Shown here: positions 36,401 through 43,147 of the stretch, one piece after another
Numbering within the stretch: the first letter of the stretch is position 1
Layout of the letters: each line of letters begins with the position of its first letter
From: Acidaminococcaceae bacterium UBA2453
GTDB taxonomy: Bacteria; Bacillota; Negativicutes; Acidaminococcales; Acidaminococcaceae
Direction: 5' to 3'
NCBI GenBank assembly: GCA_002342505.1
Contig: DDQB01000041.1
Span: 9,997-54,971 of the forward strand
DNA length: 44,975 bases
The notes under the pieces: model-generated
The model's input: the letters and a program-made list of their open reading frames with translations, nothing else
Told to the model about the DNA's origin: nothing
Databases searched by the model: none
Program-made: the position numbers and the translations under genes

Positions 36401-39400
36401 CAAAGCGGACAAGCTGGAGCTTTCCGTGCAGCCGATTGTCAACGGCGACATTGCAGCGGAAAACACGAAAGTAAACGGTGTGCTCCATGTGGTTTCAGAG
36501 GAACTTCGGGCAAATGGCGACGAAACTGGCGGCGTCAAGGGCAGTATCTCGCTGAAATCCGACGGCAGCCTGCAGACAGACGCAAAGCTAACGGCAGCAG
36601 ACGACGTGAACCTCACGTCCGTCAGCGGGGATGTGTCGATCGACGGCGATATCTCCACGGGCGATAAGGCGCTCGACGATTTGAGAAACTTCGATCCGTC
36701 GGCTCAGAACTTCAACTCTCTGACTATCAAGGCGGGCGGCGCGGTCAATGAGGCGGCGGGCGTGAAAATCGAAACGCCGGTCGTGGCGACTTACACCGGA
36801 AAAGGCGTATCGCTGGAAAGCGAGAAGAACGTGTTTTCCATCTTCGTCGCGGACGCGTCGAGGGACGGCGGTGTCATTGGCGGCAGCGTCAAGGCTACAA
36901 CCAACTATCACGACGACGACAGGGCTGTTTTCATCGCGGGCGTGAAGGCGCCCATCCAAGGGGATATTGAACTTTCCAATGTCGCTCGACAGGGCGGCCT
37001 TGACATTCTGTCCATGGACGAGGGCGCGATCATCGACGTCCGTGGCGGGAACGGCGCGCAGGGCAACATGGTGCTGACCGCCGACGGCAATGTGGGGCTG
37101 CTTGGGAACACCAAGGCGGCGCATGACATTGTGATTGACAGCGCAAACGGTTCGTTCTCCGGCATTGGCAGAAGCATGGAAGCGGGATACGATGTCCTCG
37201 TGTCGGCGGGAGATGCGGTCACTTATATCGGAACCGTCAGCGCCGGAAACGACATGGATATTCGGGTCACGAACCCAAGCTCCGACGGAAGAGGCATCCG
37301 CATCGGCGAATTGTCTGAGAATGAAACTTTGCTTGCGGCGGGGAATGAAGCCCGTTTCTATGTGAAGGGCGACGGAGATATTCATTTTGCGGGCGACGTC
37401 ATTGCCGAAAAGGGCGACGTCATTGCGGATATTACCGGTACGGGCGGCATCAATATTTATAATTCCGTCCAATCCGAGAATGCAAGCGTGTCGCTTGAGA
37501 CGGGAACCGGAAATATCCGCATCGGAAAGGACATCACCGCAGGAAAAGATGTTGCTGTTTCCAGCCGGCAGGGCAATATCACGGTTGGCCACACGGAAAC
37601 GGGAGACGACGGCGATATTCTCTCCAAGGCCGGGAATGTATCCATCCAGACGGGCGAAGGCATCGTCGGGATTGTAAAATCCGTGAAGGCCCAGAAGGGC
37701 AGCGTGGACGTACATGTTGCGAAGGGCGACATTACGATTGGCAGCAACGGGCCGGACGTGGAAACGGTAGCGGCCAAACAGGACGTGAACCTGATTGCCG
37801 ACAGCGGCAAGATTGAAATTAAAGGCAAGACCGCGACGGAAAGCGGCAATATTACCGTACATGCGTCCAACGACAAGGATGTGGAAGGCGCAGAGGGCAT
37901 CATCTTTAAAGAGGACGGCAAGCTGGCAGCTGCCCAGGACGCGACCCTGATCATGACCAACGGCGACCTGGTGGTGACGGACGACGTGACTGCGGGCCGG
38001 AGCCTGAATGTGGAGACCCAGGGCAAAGGCAATATCACCATGGAAACCAACGTCACCGTGAACCAGGATATGACCATGAAGACGGAGACGGGTAGCATTG
38101 ACGTAGGCAGGACTATTACCGCAAAGAATGGCAATGTTTCCATGACTACCGGTACAGGCTACATTAATGTAGGAAAAGACGTAACGGCGGAGCAGGGAAA
38201 CGTAGCGATGCAGGCTGGCGAAGGCAACATTAAGGTAGGCGCCGATGTGAACGCCCACAATGATGTGACGATGAAAGTCGATAATGGCAACATCCAGGTA
38301 GACGACAGCATTAACGCCGGCCATAATGTGGAAGCAAGGGTGACCAGCGGCAACGTTACGGTAGGCGCTGATGTTACAGCAGGCAACGATGTAAACGTAG
38401 ACGTGAAGACGGGCAACGTAACCGTAGACAAGAAGGTGAAGGCCCAGAACGGCAGCGTAGACGTTCATGTTGCAGATGGCGACATTACGATTGGCAGCAA
38501 CGGGCCGGATGTGGAAACGGTAGCGGCTAAACAGAATGTGAAGCTGATTGCCGACAGCGGCAGGATTGAAATTAAAGGCAAGACCGCTACGGAAAGCGGC
38601 AATATTACCGTGCATGCGTCCAACGACAAGGATGTGGAAGGCGCAGAGGGCATCATCTTTAGCCAGGATGGCAAGCTGGCAGCCGCCCAGGACGCGACCC
38701 TGATCATGACCAACGGCGACCTGGTAGTGACGGACGACGTGACTGCGGGCGGAAGCCTGAACGTGGAGACCCAGGGCAAGGGTAATATCACCATGGAAAC
38801 CAACGTCACCGTGAACGGGGACATGACCATGAAGACGGCGACGGGCAACATTGAAGTCGGCAAAGAGATAACCGCCGGTGGAAATGTGAAGCTGACGACT
38901 ACTGTTGAGGGCGACGTTACCATTGGAGCAAATGTTAAGGCCGATAACGATGTGAATGTGGACGTGACGTCGGGCAAGGTTACCGTAGGCGCTGATGTGA
39001 AAGCCGGCAACGATGTGAATGTGACCATGGGCACGGGCAGCGTTACGGTTGGCAGCAACGGAAGCGGCAGCGTAATTGCAAAGAATGATGTGAACGTTGC
39101 TATTACTAAAGGCGATGTTAACATTACGAAATCCGTAGAAGCCCAGGAAGGAAATGTAACGCTGACGACCGGCGATGGGAAAATCAATATTGATGACAGC
39201 GTCAATGCCGGTAAGAACGTGGAGGCAACGGTTACAAAAGGCAGCGTAACGGTTGGCGGCGATGTAAATGCTAAAGAAGATGTGAAGTTGAAAGTTGACG
39301 ATGGCAGCATTGACGTAAAGAAGAACATCACTGCCGGCCATAATGTGGACGCAACGGTGGCCAGCGGCGACGTTAAGGTGGGCGCTGATGTGAACGCCGC

Positions 39401-42400
39401 CAACGATGTGAACGTAGACGTGAAGTCAGGCAACATTACTGTAGGCGCTAAGGTAAAGGCCGACAAGAACAATGTGAATATGACGGTGGGAACCGGTAAT
39501 ATTCAGGTAGATGACAGCATCGAAGCCGATAATAACGTGAATGCGACGGTAACCAGCGGCAAGGTTACGGTAGGCGCAGATGTGACTGCGCACAACGATG
39601 TAAATGTGGACGTGCAAAAGGGCGAAGTTACCGTAGGCGCCAATGTAAAGGCCGACCATGATGTGAAGATGGACGTAACATCGGGCGACATTACGGTAGG
39701 TGGCAATGTGGAAGCCAACAACGATGTGAATATGAAGGTCGTAACCGGCAGCATTGATGTACAGAAGAACATCGAAGCGCAACGGAATGTGAACGCAACG
39801 GTTGTTAAGGAAGGAAACGTTACCGTAGGCGCTGATGTGACCGCAGGTAACGATGTCAATGTAGATGTGAAGAAGGGCGAGGTTAAGGTAGGTGCAAAGG
39901 TACAGGCTGACAATGAAGTCAATATGACCATGGGTACGGGCAGCATTACCGTAGGAGACAGCAGTACCGGAAAAGGCAGCGTAATTGCAACGAACGATGT
40001 GAACGTTGGCGTTACCAACGGCAATGTGAATATCGAAAAATCCGTAGAATCCAAAAACGGAAGCATTACTGTGAAGACGGTCGAAGGTAATATCCATATT
40101 GGCGACGATCCGAAGGCAGACAACACTGTGAAAGCCAAACAGAATGTGACACTGGAAACGGGAAATGGACAGATTACGGTTGACGGCAGGACATCCACCG
40201 CAGAAGGCGATATCAGGGTGAAAGCCGCAAGGCCTTCGTACAATCCGAATGGTACTGATAAGAACATCGTCTTTGGCCAGAACGGGAAACTGGATTCGGG
40301 CAAGGACGCGTACCTGATCGCTAAGAACGGCGACCTGGTGGTGTCTGATGATGTGACGGCAAAAGGAACCTTCTATGCCCAGACGGAAGAACAGGGCAAT
40401 ATTACCCTTGGAAAAGACCTGACGGTTCAGAACAGCCTGTCCATGACGACAGAGAAGGGCGATATTACCGTAGGGAAGACGATCACTGCAAAGGATGGCA
40501 GCGTCTCCCTGACGACAGGCAGCGGCGACATTGCTGTACTGGAAGACATTAACGCAGGCAAGGATGTAAATATGGCTGTCGAAACCGGCAAGGTGACGGT
40601 AGGTGAAGCAGACGGGACCGGCAATATTAAGGCTGACGGAGACGTCAACATTGCTATCAAGAGGGGCGAGGTGGACGTTAAGACTTCCATTACCTCTACT
40701 GGCGGTAATGTATCCGTAGGGGTTGAAGAGGGTAAAATCAAGGTTGGCGAAGTAATGACGGGCGAAACGATTACCGCCAAACAGGATATTTACCTGGGCG
40801 TGAAGACCGGCGTCATTGAAGTGAATGGAAAGACAGAGACTCAGGAGGGCGATATCACCTTAGAGGCGTTGAACAAAGACAATGCAGAAAATATCGTGAT
40901 CACGGAGAACGGCAAGCTGGTTTCGGGCCGCGACCTTACCATCCATACCTATAACGGCGGCATTGACGTAACGGGCAATACCCAGGCCAAACGGAACCTG
41001 ACCGCGACGGTGGACAATGAAGGCGATATAACCTTTGAGGAAAATGTAGACGTAACCGGCAGCGTGAACGCGAAGACGGGTACGGGCGATATTACCATCG
41101 GCAAAACGATTACCACAGGCGAAGACGTAAATATGACTGTGGGCAGCGGCAATATCGTAGTAGGCGAGAAGGTGAATGCCGGCAAGAATGTAAACATGGC
41201 TGTGGATAAAGGCTCTGCGGACACCGACTACGAAGGCCTCATCCTGGTAGGCGAGGAGGTTACTGCCAAAGGCGACATCTCTGTCAAGATCAACAATGGC
41301 CATGTGCTGGTCGGCAAGAAGGTTGAATCGACGCAGGGAAGTGTAGATATCCTGTCTAAAGAAGGGTATATACTGGTTGGCGACAATGGCGCAGACGAGG
41401 ACGGAAACGGGTTAGATGATGAAACCAATACGAAGGACGTAAGAACGGTAGCAGCCAAGAATAACGTGAACCTGACGGCGAAAAACGGGGCCATCGAGAT
41501 TTATGGTATGACTGCTGCGGATGAAGGAAATGTTACCGTACATGCCGCTAACAAAGAATATGTGGCAGGTCCGGACGGCCAGAACATCATCTTTGACCTG
41601 AACGGCAAGTTGATGGCAATGAAGGGGGACGCAAACCTGATCATGACCAACGGCGACCTGCATATCACTGATCACGTAAAAGCAAAGAACTTTAATGCAG
41701 AGACCCGTGGCATGGGCGATATTATGCTGGACGACGACATCACCGTTGAGAACAACATGACCATGAAGACGGAAATCGGCGACATTACCGTAGGTAAGAA
41801 CATCACCGCGAAGAATGGATCTGTCTCCATGACAGCCGGCGAAGGTAACATTTCTGTACTGAAGACAGTGAAGGCCCTGAGTGAAAACGGGAATATTGAT
41901 GTTGTTACGAATAAAGGAGATATTCTCATTGGAAGCAACGGTCCCGACGTAGAGACTGTAGCAGCCGGCAATAATGTAAACCTGGAAACCAAAAACGGTA
42001 AGATTGAAATCTACGGCAAAACTTCCACGGGCAAAGGCGATGTTACTGTAAGCGCTGCCAGCGAAACCTATGCGGCCGGCGAAGATGGACAGAACGTAAT
42101 CTTTGGCCAGGACGGCCAGATTGTATCGGGTAAGGATATAAGGCTTGAGGTTACCAACGGCGATCTGGACGTAACGGATGTTGTTAAGGCTACGCGGAAC
42201 CTGGATGCTCATGTTTACAAAGAGGGTAACATATCACTGGCAGATGTCAACGTAATTGGCAATACGACTGTTACTATCAATGGCAAGGGCTCTGTATTTG
42301 GACATAATATCGTATCCGGTGGTACGACCCATGTATCGCTGACCAAGGGCGATCTCTTCCTGAACCTGGCGGAAGGCAAGGCTGTGGTGCTGCGTATGGA

Positions 42401-43088
42401 AGACAACACGAAAGCATCCAAAGTCGGGACAGTGCTGGCAGACGCAAGCGGCGGTGCCGGCCCCGATGTGGAACTGACGGGCAACTACATTCCGATTGGG
42501 ACGTTAGCTGCCAAGAATGGCAACGCGGTATTTGAAGTTACGGCTATGGGCGCGAACAACCAGAAGCTCATCAGCGGTGAAATTACCGTCGGAAGCCTTC
42601 GCTCCAGGACCAATACGCATATGCCGACGCTCTGGGCAAACCGCGGCAATATCCATGTAGACGAAGGAGACCTGGCCATTGACGATGTGCTGGCGGTGGA
42701 TAAGATCCATCTGGAAAACAAGCTGACGGATCTGGCCATCTTCGGGCGCACACCGACCCGGGACGGGGAACAGCTCTACTACTGGAACAACCTGGAAATG
42801 GCAAACAGCAAGACGCGGCCCTTCACGCTTTATGCGAACGGGAAAGTCCGGACGCACCGGGCCGTCCTGATTGACGCCGGCAGGTATTACGGCAAGCTCT
42901 ACGGCGATAACCTCAGCGTGGTGGACATGATGCGCGAACGCCTGACCAACGAGCACGGCCAGTACACCTTTGACCGTACATGGTACACGAAACCCGGTGA
43001 GGTCCTGAAGGAGAAAGTACTCTTTGGCATGGATACGGTAGACGAAGACATTCGGCGGCACAATGCATCCAGCGGCCAGTTGATGTAA
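21420..43088 (+). CDS. Giant TpsA filamentous adhesin, LktA-like (FxxPxG family), 7222 residues
   Basis: Secreted surface exoprotein of the two-partner system, expected to fold as a very long beta-helix fibre. Order: long signal peptide (1 to about 45, basic then hydrophobic, ending VGEAA); TPS secretion domain with FxxPxG motif FLSPNG (128-133) and GASGVINAGQF; about 600-2900, glycine-rich GVG/GAG modules like Fusobacterium leukotoxin LktA; acidic, helical or charged inserts near 576-665, 1003-1161, 1441-1547, 3380-3460 (coiled-coil-like) and 4387-4541 (Tyr-rich); about 5340-6940, regular 20-residue repeats of the GDVTVGADVTA type and larger modules; a non-repetitive C-terminus (about 6940-7222). 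I found only four cysteines. It follows tpsB in one transcription unit. Target and function (adhesion, biofilm, toxin delivery) are unknown; no known toxin domain was recognised. Confidence 0.93.
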   Translation: MTYGYYGAKGSRKQSKIKTLEVRRILASLAMTAGLLVYPFSVGEAAIVRRDETTISPTNNVYNIDPEKVVSNEFAYNRFKEFNLSQGQIANLQFKNAATLANLVNSKVSINGIVNAVKDGKIDGHLLFLSPNGIAVGASGVINAGQFTGIVPTTDAFNKLYNASDTDVATVITLEAINTIRDGAYANDKSIDISGHINTHSGIMLGAGVININDGAMLRSTKDVQFTDVVNTGANSGLSFAKGAGGDIILAAKQVSDVKDTKVTKDENGQDKTEAYAIRWKDRSTDLNAAVNIGKNVTIINKDKAVKITAESSSTYEDSTPMTLTSTLKSLILGDEKTILDGLVDKLAGKEAGANNYLFVNYSNKKNKASVSVGEDSAITGNNINIEAKSTLEIKQSVAVPASGKDSEGNTVSNDSVLPVAAVTGSRVFNSADVVIEGNLTAMGAEATTGSSIKIAANADTKVELSATAAGGEKTSAAVGVAVLTGDTKSKVTVKAGTTPLTAAQGKVSVEAVTGSDINVNVGAVGTKSYVVSNVGVANYDNSADVVLNRSITAGAVDVKAENNITGLKMTVDNTVKSPSPTEPGKDTQAADDDDKQQDDADANAEKNKGDAGKSDDEKKSGQKSIDPAKVTQEAFTDTTNDEKTKDAKDGVRKVKDKVVGANESGANAGQISAFGRGAAVGVVSNKNDAKATLGKDAVITATKVSDAVDGSVHVNAYSLMNGQDSMRLSVQNRQSGSNAEIGAAVLVSSVKNNATVLLENEGDQSAKISGAGAVSLNASAGMGKYKVDGGKEKTSVLAYSAGAENQSEWYLSGNSLSGSVGVNTLKNNAIVLLGQKSKVAGADIKLSSNATTSAEGNYGAADEDAKVGLGATVGLQNISGNSMVMAGKGVELTGASKVAVSVNNTVDLKNNVQNAGRGDSFGVSGMAALSYGDSNSVVSLDDEAVIQSPTVRLTSMNSTNVDNSARSQSKGSESSKAFGIGVGVVNYDVNSIAMVGDNGSGDRAPSEETTDEEKANQKIFQDAALARNIAGDALAGKLGAATTDDVKGSITAERLSVSTITTGLLQNDAKAKAVSSAAADARENVNERKDSEKWSQWSEKGTEGAKEAKANTEQMEQDKVASQNDGAAPNASQSAQEAGKAANPDAAPKNDGAAPASGSSKSAGTSIGVEGSVALTFLGGRTDAVLDNVTVKNASAADVKSVSLAATDILGSVTFGGTVAKNTLWSDSSATKVGIGGTFAMNDSARDVDSLLRNSDIQQVKSVSNSATKTGIEAAAGMGVSAYKGNGTNIFGAGVVYYNRAKQDVHALMINNTVTGASDGAGTLTNKAKGTDYQIAGGLAANFADGSSTNVGAGGAVAVSNLENNLSSGIIGGSYQKFLSVNVETQKKTAQLNGALAATYVGDDSGYGFEGAFAYTSAKNTTHAYISGASIDGPQASAVNVKAGEGSVLKTYEERIEEKNAIESDESFDENTKSLLKDAADADKKNKELLEEKGIDTTGKSYLDTTEAKSALDETSKDTDGGKSADEAAHDENTAKSALDANKSCTVTAAMAGGWNGKAGVGSGIAYNYVKNDIAADIKNSVIQADTINGEAAGESLVVSVGAGAAVGGKAFNGAGSGSWNDLKNDTKVTFENNTITGKTISEKAESTASILNIAGEVAGGRGMALGLSLAYNSLDNTTGTYLTGNTVNLSDAASLALASANKSTSLAVAAGVDVEASKSVEGAVGTVAINRGRSNTESAIDGKTAGNAVASTELNGVQNLSVTATDLTQKTTAAGAVSAGNAKVGVGGAVAYTAIGSADDKEMLRAEVNHADITTTESGKIEVSAADSKTDGTTTEKSRVITVGAGVGVSWGKNPLNLQGAAAVSEINKDNRAALNNTNINAGDAAKHPTIDVAADTKSKINTMGAVGDISVGNFTAGTVGLAINRMNQDTMAEMATDDGKITKSNVGFTQVRATGNSDIHSAGVGGTVAVNGTVSFAGSGSYNYIDNDVDAIIKNQDLTSNGSVGAVARSDDRLYNFAGGFAIGANTKAALGAAVAINEITGSTNALMKGGSLAASGTGNITVTRPQDDILFTTENIDLSTDREKLSESRTEEEKSGIVVDSSATHTIISQMASGGVAASSNAGVGLAGTVNLNTVKGKTTAKIQDAALNSSDQYSDVNVNAIDYTNLGSFTGTASVGAAGTAGVSLGVSANWETLNRTTAAEISAAEKKNVYAKNLAVDAASKHGSSALAFAVAVGLGGDAGVASGDSIVRRENTSEISAKLDNVNAFFDGSAEIKASHLGNSNTMNIGGSVSGGYGTAAAGAGVSVMDDASTVKAEVKNSDLKAKESGDGKNISVLAENENHWKNTLVTASAAVGIGAGLAANVGVNNTTGETAVLVTNSNLEAKDITVKAADTLTEDSTGGVGAAGLAGVGVSVALNNVSSSVSARVTGGAIKAANNAAVAAEETRDIKSSVTGVAVGGVGAGINVAVTSINESITNAQLSNAADEDGKSMGTDEVTKDEIKVHLDSVNKAKGALGASGATFYGLTASDKQNLEAAKNQETDLSVPDSAAKKQGVHAEVSGNASVASVTGGESVNLTAKETSNISAKNTEVTVGGTVAASVTDAIIHVNHDTDVTLDKAAVTGKNVNIEASQAGNGSKVDVNAVGVGSVGVGVGYAGVVNKGATDVNIADSAIESKGSLTVNANDESKGSAKIANTGVSLVQAAFTFANVENASNVGVTLAGKNEISASEDITIDAKKANALEAHTQGVGVSGADVAVNHAAIKDKGTAAAKIMGDNNTFGTFTAKTFHLGAVNDATGKLGAGNTTVSILGVSRMRGKGNMDLGAEVSVAGGAFNAKTVEFASLLGDANGRTLEGNVKGHNVSGVAVNPDAVVLDTDATSKVVVANCSFASDANLVLSSKSYVDRKAYISGVTVGAVAVGNTSADISGKETLTAAITGKSGKTTALNSLRVLAYGENKGKALADAGGGGLVDYVGAHVGNTSTSTVESSIGGKWDIRDNVSLSATHRDETRLTASEGHGEVMGLSGTSADNVINTTTRATVEKGADIIGNRFQASAMNSIITGSFDDIDENGNTDVRSHTLEDYFGGIISGNSLRSRLDITENSNVTIGENTKITTSNQQEYIASSLNDLTNHVQAKGGGAAVETDAISENKLNINNMVDVLRGATLNSEKEASKEDIIISAYDNQSLKSHADATVYAFAGYSLAAKNKTTMNRTNNINVAGTIDSGSDVGLYTGYDAHGIKSNLKADLKAGAYNYSAIPVSSPDVDYDIAADKGTVDVSGTVRSTGNINVVASGGREEIAKDESKWEWTIGGSSTDKKFLSSNAVVERESSDKMKESTVHVTGALIAGTADPINVTIKGTVTDGLKIETDNNLTNQKVKAGITQGTFDYANTLSQRLDELNKLIAAYDAEEGGANDGKMEAYVLERERIQNKMAELGLTETDDKGNVVYSSSGRPVFYVDIPDIATSGGNINVQANNLTGTGELRANAAPDITITNESDAYLRLNNIIMGEQGGQIVYNDDNVIPPNVTEGNAKINEINEAKNKAAFSKIYCENDGKASELLVDNTFKGNRESTVKLTPELEEEIKTSVDLTNEEKQKYIEEINNGNFKYIAITDVEVNGTINNDCGNVTIKNETEHGDIHINSGTQERPTGISGANVKLIANGSIVQDYKEGIVHISGAPENYLADVAQDLQENLQGVDGPFSETTEDDATELIEYSRDGSNEPTGYIAGSDIYVSAANINVNGLIQSGYKTYAATVTNEQLAVAQQSPADRAAIVQNRTMYKVNDGGVKWSSEDNAFYYEAQVYWDPSANHLVVEDIDTTGGKVYLTGRIASTDGIFEDPIGPIIVHGQVINDSGNSGSAYGRILVADGAANIILKNETALDMNVGKVLNNQREGVITIADTAKNTWTEYKRGQTRYIADYANYLREHSNVEGDIYKDAEVSVNDLSYDNLLKYEVKEGQVYTWVNGKNVKSTKTYENTKKYAAWGLIKTSSNEELVALEQESEVIDESDRKDMGLPEGAVLTTDEVTNPDGGISALVMPGHLTLHGSTKVLSQRIYDKETYTKKSGFLGWNKKKVTRWKDDATTLVLYNYLMDASENIGIGLLGDEKGSITIDSIGNVNLTGNVANSHNEATLSIGSDKGGVSQSGNTTLRSEIVDLKAHDDIKGIHIASLGSENNGILADNIKLSAVSTGKGNIDITAVGGVLGDEILPGNVEIVALKSQGSSNAFSKDTTLGNVTLNAEGNIIQSGSDVAVEGWNINLSSKNGSIGTEEQSIQIASPDSVTSKDRYGAQINADANGDIYLAEAAAGGDMRVGKIVSREGDVNLTVADGSFIDAHSDTSLSSESVDSKVHHWIDAGLIDGERDAEGNYTYKGAYITGLEKKRDDYKANVELAYMGKTKDQWAAEYVEQKAAVEKVYASADYQNYKAGTGAYAGLTDALKAEKLAKDGHKNYVAYAQYDTADAYLEQTAAYKYSQYANAEDYLANDDTYKSLADKADNPTFEWTKEMMLYAVSEKLVNKDSGDSDQTDREASVFGKNINLNAAKGIGTFDSQPTTITVEDLSGADSVAYMKQLTNADAADVTVKRDKNGNIESFMIMGNMPLGVNLQEGGILNVQAGGTVSMAGRTNTKGESSVINVGTIDATQNGATGDVRLFSEKGIYDALNSDQANITGNNLILIGGVESIGTSTKPLDVSLSGDLIEARADENVFIRNVKNDDYLRLGAMFAGDTISLNSEKGFKMSDANTNIADSYINAGKKLEFKANTETGIVGDAGHAIRILNDRADVNIAAGSAHIKGMGSLAEDIQNGTLVLGDVNIKHDFAVESEGKIAQSDTGKIVADNVMVKSGESLILENTGNQFNTITVDGIETKTGEKPGISGDVRIQDNADALTVAFNRDVTGTVSVKNRGDLAQAQDTTIKAGKDVTLTSTDGSVAQGTDAGIQANTVTAVSAKDVNLQGAKNAFDALTVQSSDANAPLQGSVSVLDKADKLELSVQPIVNGDIAAENTKVNGVLHVVSEELRANGDETGGVKGSISLKSDGSLQTDAKLTAADDVNLTSVSGDVSIDGDISTGDKALDDLRNFDPSAQNFNSLTIKAGGAVNEAAGVKIETPVVATYTGKGVSLESEKNVFSIFVADASRDGGVIGGSVKATTNYHDDDRAVFIAGVKAPIQGDIELSNVARQGGLDILSMDEGAIIDVRGGNGAQGNMVLTADGNVGLLGNTKAAHDIVIDSANGSFSGIGRSMEAGYDVLVSAGDAVTYIGTVSAGNDMDIRVTNPSSDGRGIRIGELSENETLLAAGNEARFYVKGDGDIHFAGDVIAEKGDVIADITGTGGINIYNSVQSENASVSLETGTGNIRIGKDITAGKDVAVSSRQGNITVGHTETGDDGDILSKAGNVSIQTGEGIVGIVKSVKAQKGSVDVHVAKGDITIGSNGPDVETVAAKQDVNLIADSGKIEIKGKTATESGNITVHASNDKDVEGAEGIIFKEDGKLAAAQDATLIMTNGDLVVTDDVTAGRSLNVETQGKGNITMETNVTVNQDMTMKTETGSIDVGRTITAKNGNVSMTTGTGYINVGKDVTAEQGNVAMQAGEGNIKVGADVNAHNDVTMKVDNGNIQVDDSINAGHNVEARVTSGNVTVGADVTAGNDVNVDVKTGNVTVDKKVKAQNGSVDVHVADGDITIGSNGPDVETVAAKQNVKLIADSGRIEIKGKTATESGNITVHASNDKDVEGAEGIIFSQDGKLAAAQDATLIMTNGDLVVTDDVTAGGSLNVETQGKGNITMETNVTVNGDMTMKTATGNIEVGKEITAGGNVKLTTTVEGDVTIGANVKADNDVNVDVTSGKVTVGADVKAGNDVNVTMGTGSVTVGSNGSGSVIAKNDVNVAITKGDVNITKSVEAQEGNVTLTTGDGKINIDDSVNAGKNVEATVTKGSVTVGGDVNAKEDVKLKVDDGSIDVKKNITAGHNVDATVASGDVKVGADVNAANDVNVDVKSGNITVGAKVKADKNNVNMTVGTGNIQVDDSIEADNNVNATVTSGKVTVGADVTAHNDVNVDVQKGEVTVGANVKADHDVKMDVTSGDITVGGNVEANNDVNMKVVTGSIDVQKNIEAQRNVNATVVKEGNVTVGADVTAGNDVNVDVKKGEVKVGAKVQADNEVNMTMGTGSITVGDSSTGKGSVIATNDVNVGVTNGNVNIEKSVESKNGSITVKTVEGNIHIGDDPKADNTVKAKQNVTLETGNGQITVDGRTSTAEGDIRVKAARPSYNPNGTDKNIVFGQNGKLDSGKDAYLIAKNGDLVVSDDVTAKGTFYAQTEEQGNITLGKDLTVQNSLSMTTEKGDITVGKTITAKDGSVSLTTGSGDIAVLEDINAGKDVNMAVETGKVTVGEADGTGNIKADGDVNIAIKRGEVDVKTSITSTGGNVSVGVEEGKIKVGEVMTGETITAKQDIYLGVKTGVIEVNGKTETQEGDITLEALNKDNAENIVITENGKLVSGRDLTIHTYNGGIDVTGNTQAKRNLTATVDNEGDITFEENVDVTGSVNAKTGTGDITIGKTITTGEDVNMTVGSGNIVVGEKVNAGKNVNMAVDKGSADTDYEGLILVGEEVTAKGDISVKINNGHVLVGKKVESTQGSVDILSKEGYILVGDNGADEDGNGLDDETNTKDVRTVAAKNNVNLTAKNGAIEIYGMTAADEGNVTVHAANKEYVAGPDGQNIIFDLNGKLMAMKGDANLIMTNGDLHITDHVKAKNFNAETRGMGDIMLDDDITVENNMTMKTEIGDITVGKNITAKNGSVSMTAGEGNISVLKTVKALSENGNIDVVTNKGDILIGSNGPDVETVAAGNNVNLETKNGKIEIYGKTSTGKGDVTVSAASETYAAGEDGQNVIFGQDGQIVSGKDIRLEVTNGDLDVTDVVKATRNLDAHVYKEGNISLADVNVIGNTTVTINGKGSVFGHNIVSGGTTHVSLTKGDLFLNLAEGKAVVLRMEDNTKASKVGTVLADASGGAGPDVELTGNYIPIGTLAAKNGNAVFEVTAMGANNQKLISGEITVGSLRSRTNTHMPTLWANRGNIHVDEGDLAIDDVLAVDKIHLENKLTDLAIFGRTPTRDGEQLYYWNNLEMANSKTRPFTLYANGKVRTHRAVLIDAGRYYGKLYGDNLSVVDMMRERLTNEHGQYTFDRTWYTKPGEVLKEKVLFGMDTVDEDIRRHNASSGQLM
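33866..33873 (+). repeat. G8 homopolymer inside tpsA
   Basis: Eight consecutive G in the coding strand, read as the codons AAG GGG GGG GTT (Lys-Gly-Gly-Val, near residue 4151). Loss or gain of one G would shift the frame and cut the protein to about 57% of its length. Confidence 0.9.
37683..38108 (+). repeat. Long internal direct repeat of tpsA, copy A
   Basis: About 426 bases, nearly identical to 38436-38861 at an exact distance of 753 bases (251 codons). It encodes a module running from VKAQKGSVDVHVA through GSNGPDVETVAAKQ to the TVNQDMTMKTETG stretch. Confidence 0.9.
38436..38861 (+). repeat. Long internal direct repeat of tpsA, copy B
   Basis: Second copy of the 37683-38108 module in the same frame, with scattered silent changes and a few replacements (for example KEDGK becomes SQDGK). 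Recombination between the copies would delete or duplicate 251 residues without breaking the frame. Confidence 0.9.
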
Positions 43089-43147
43089 TCTCCCAATGGG
43101 GAGCGGCTGTACAATGCAAATAATTAAATAAGAAGAAATAGACTGGC

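Larger units (their letters stand above)
37683..42240 (+). repeat. Modular beta-helix repeat region of tpsA
   Basis: At least six copies of a large module can be followed through the motif (T/V)xAAKxxVxLxxxxGxIEIxGxT, with copies near 37755, 38508, 40111, 40760, 41430 and 41943. Between 38863 and 40070 lies a purer array of roughly 20-residue units of the type VTVGADVxAxxDVNVDVxxG. The first two large modules are nearly identical and the last four are diverged, which suggests one recent duplication on top of older ones. Confidence 0.8.

Noticed and set aside
36588..39341. Long minus-strand open frame opposite the tpsA repeat region (917 codons), and similar ones at 25005-27212 and 23157-29267
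   Set aside because: These mirror the repetitive + strand coding sequence. The + strand frame continues unbroken through them with consistent beta-helix repeats, so the antisense frames are shadows.
37683..42240. Regularly spaced repeats considered as a CRISPR array
   Set aside because: The repeats are translated in frame as protein units, vary in sequence and length, and have no constant direct repeat with unique spacers.
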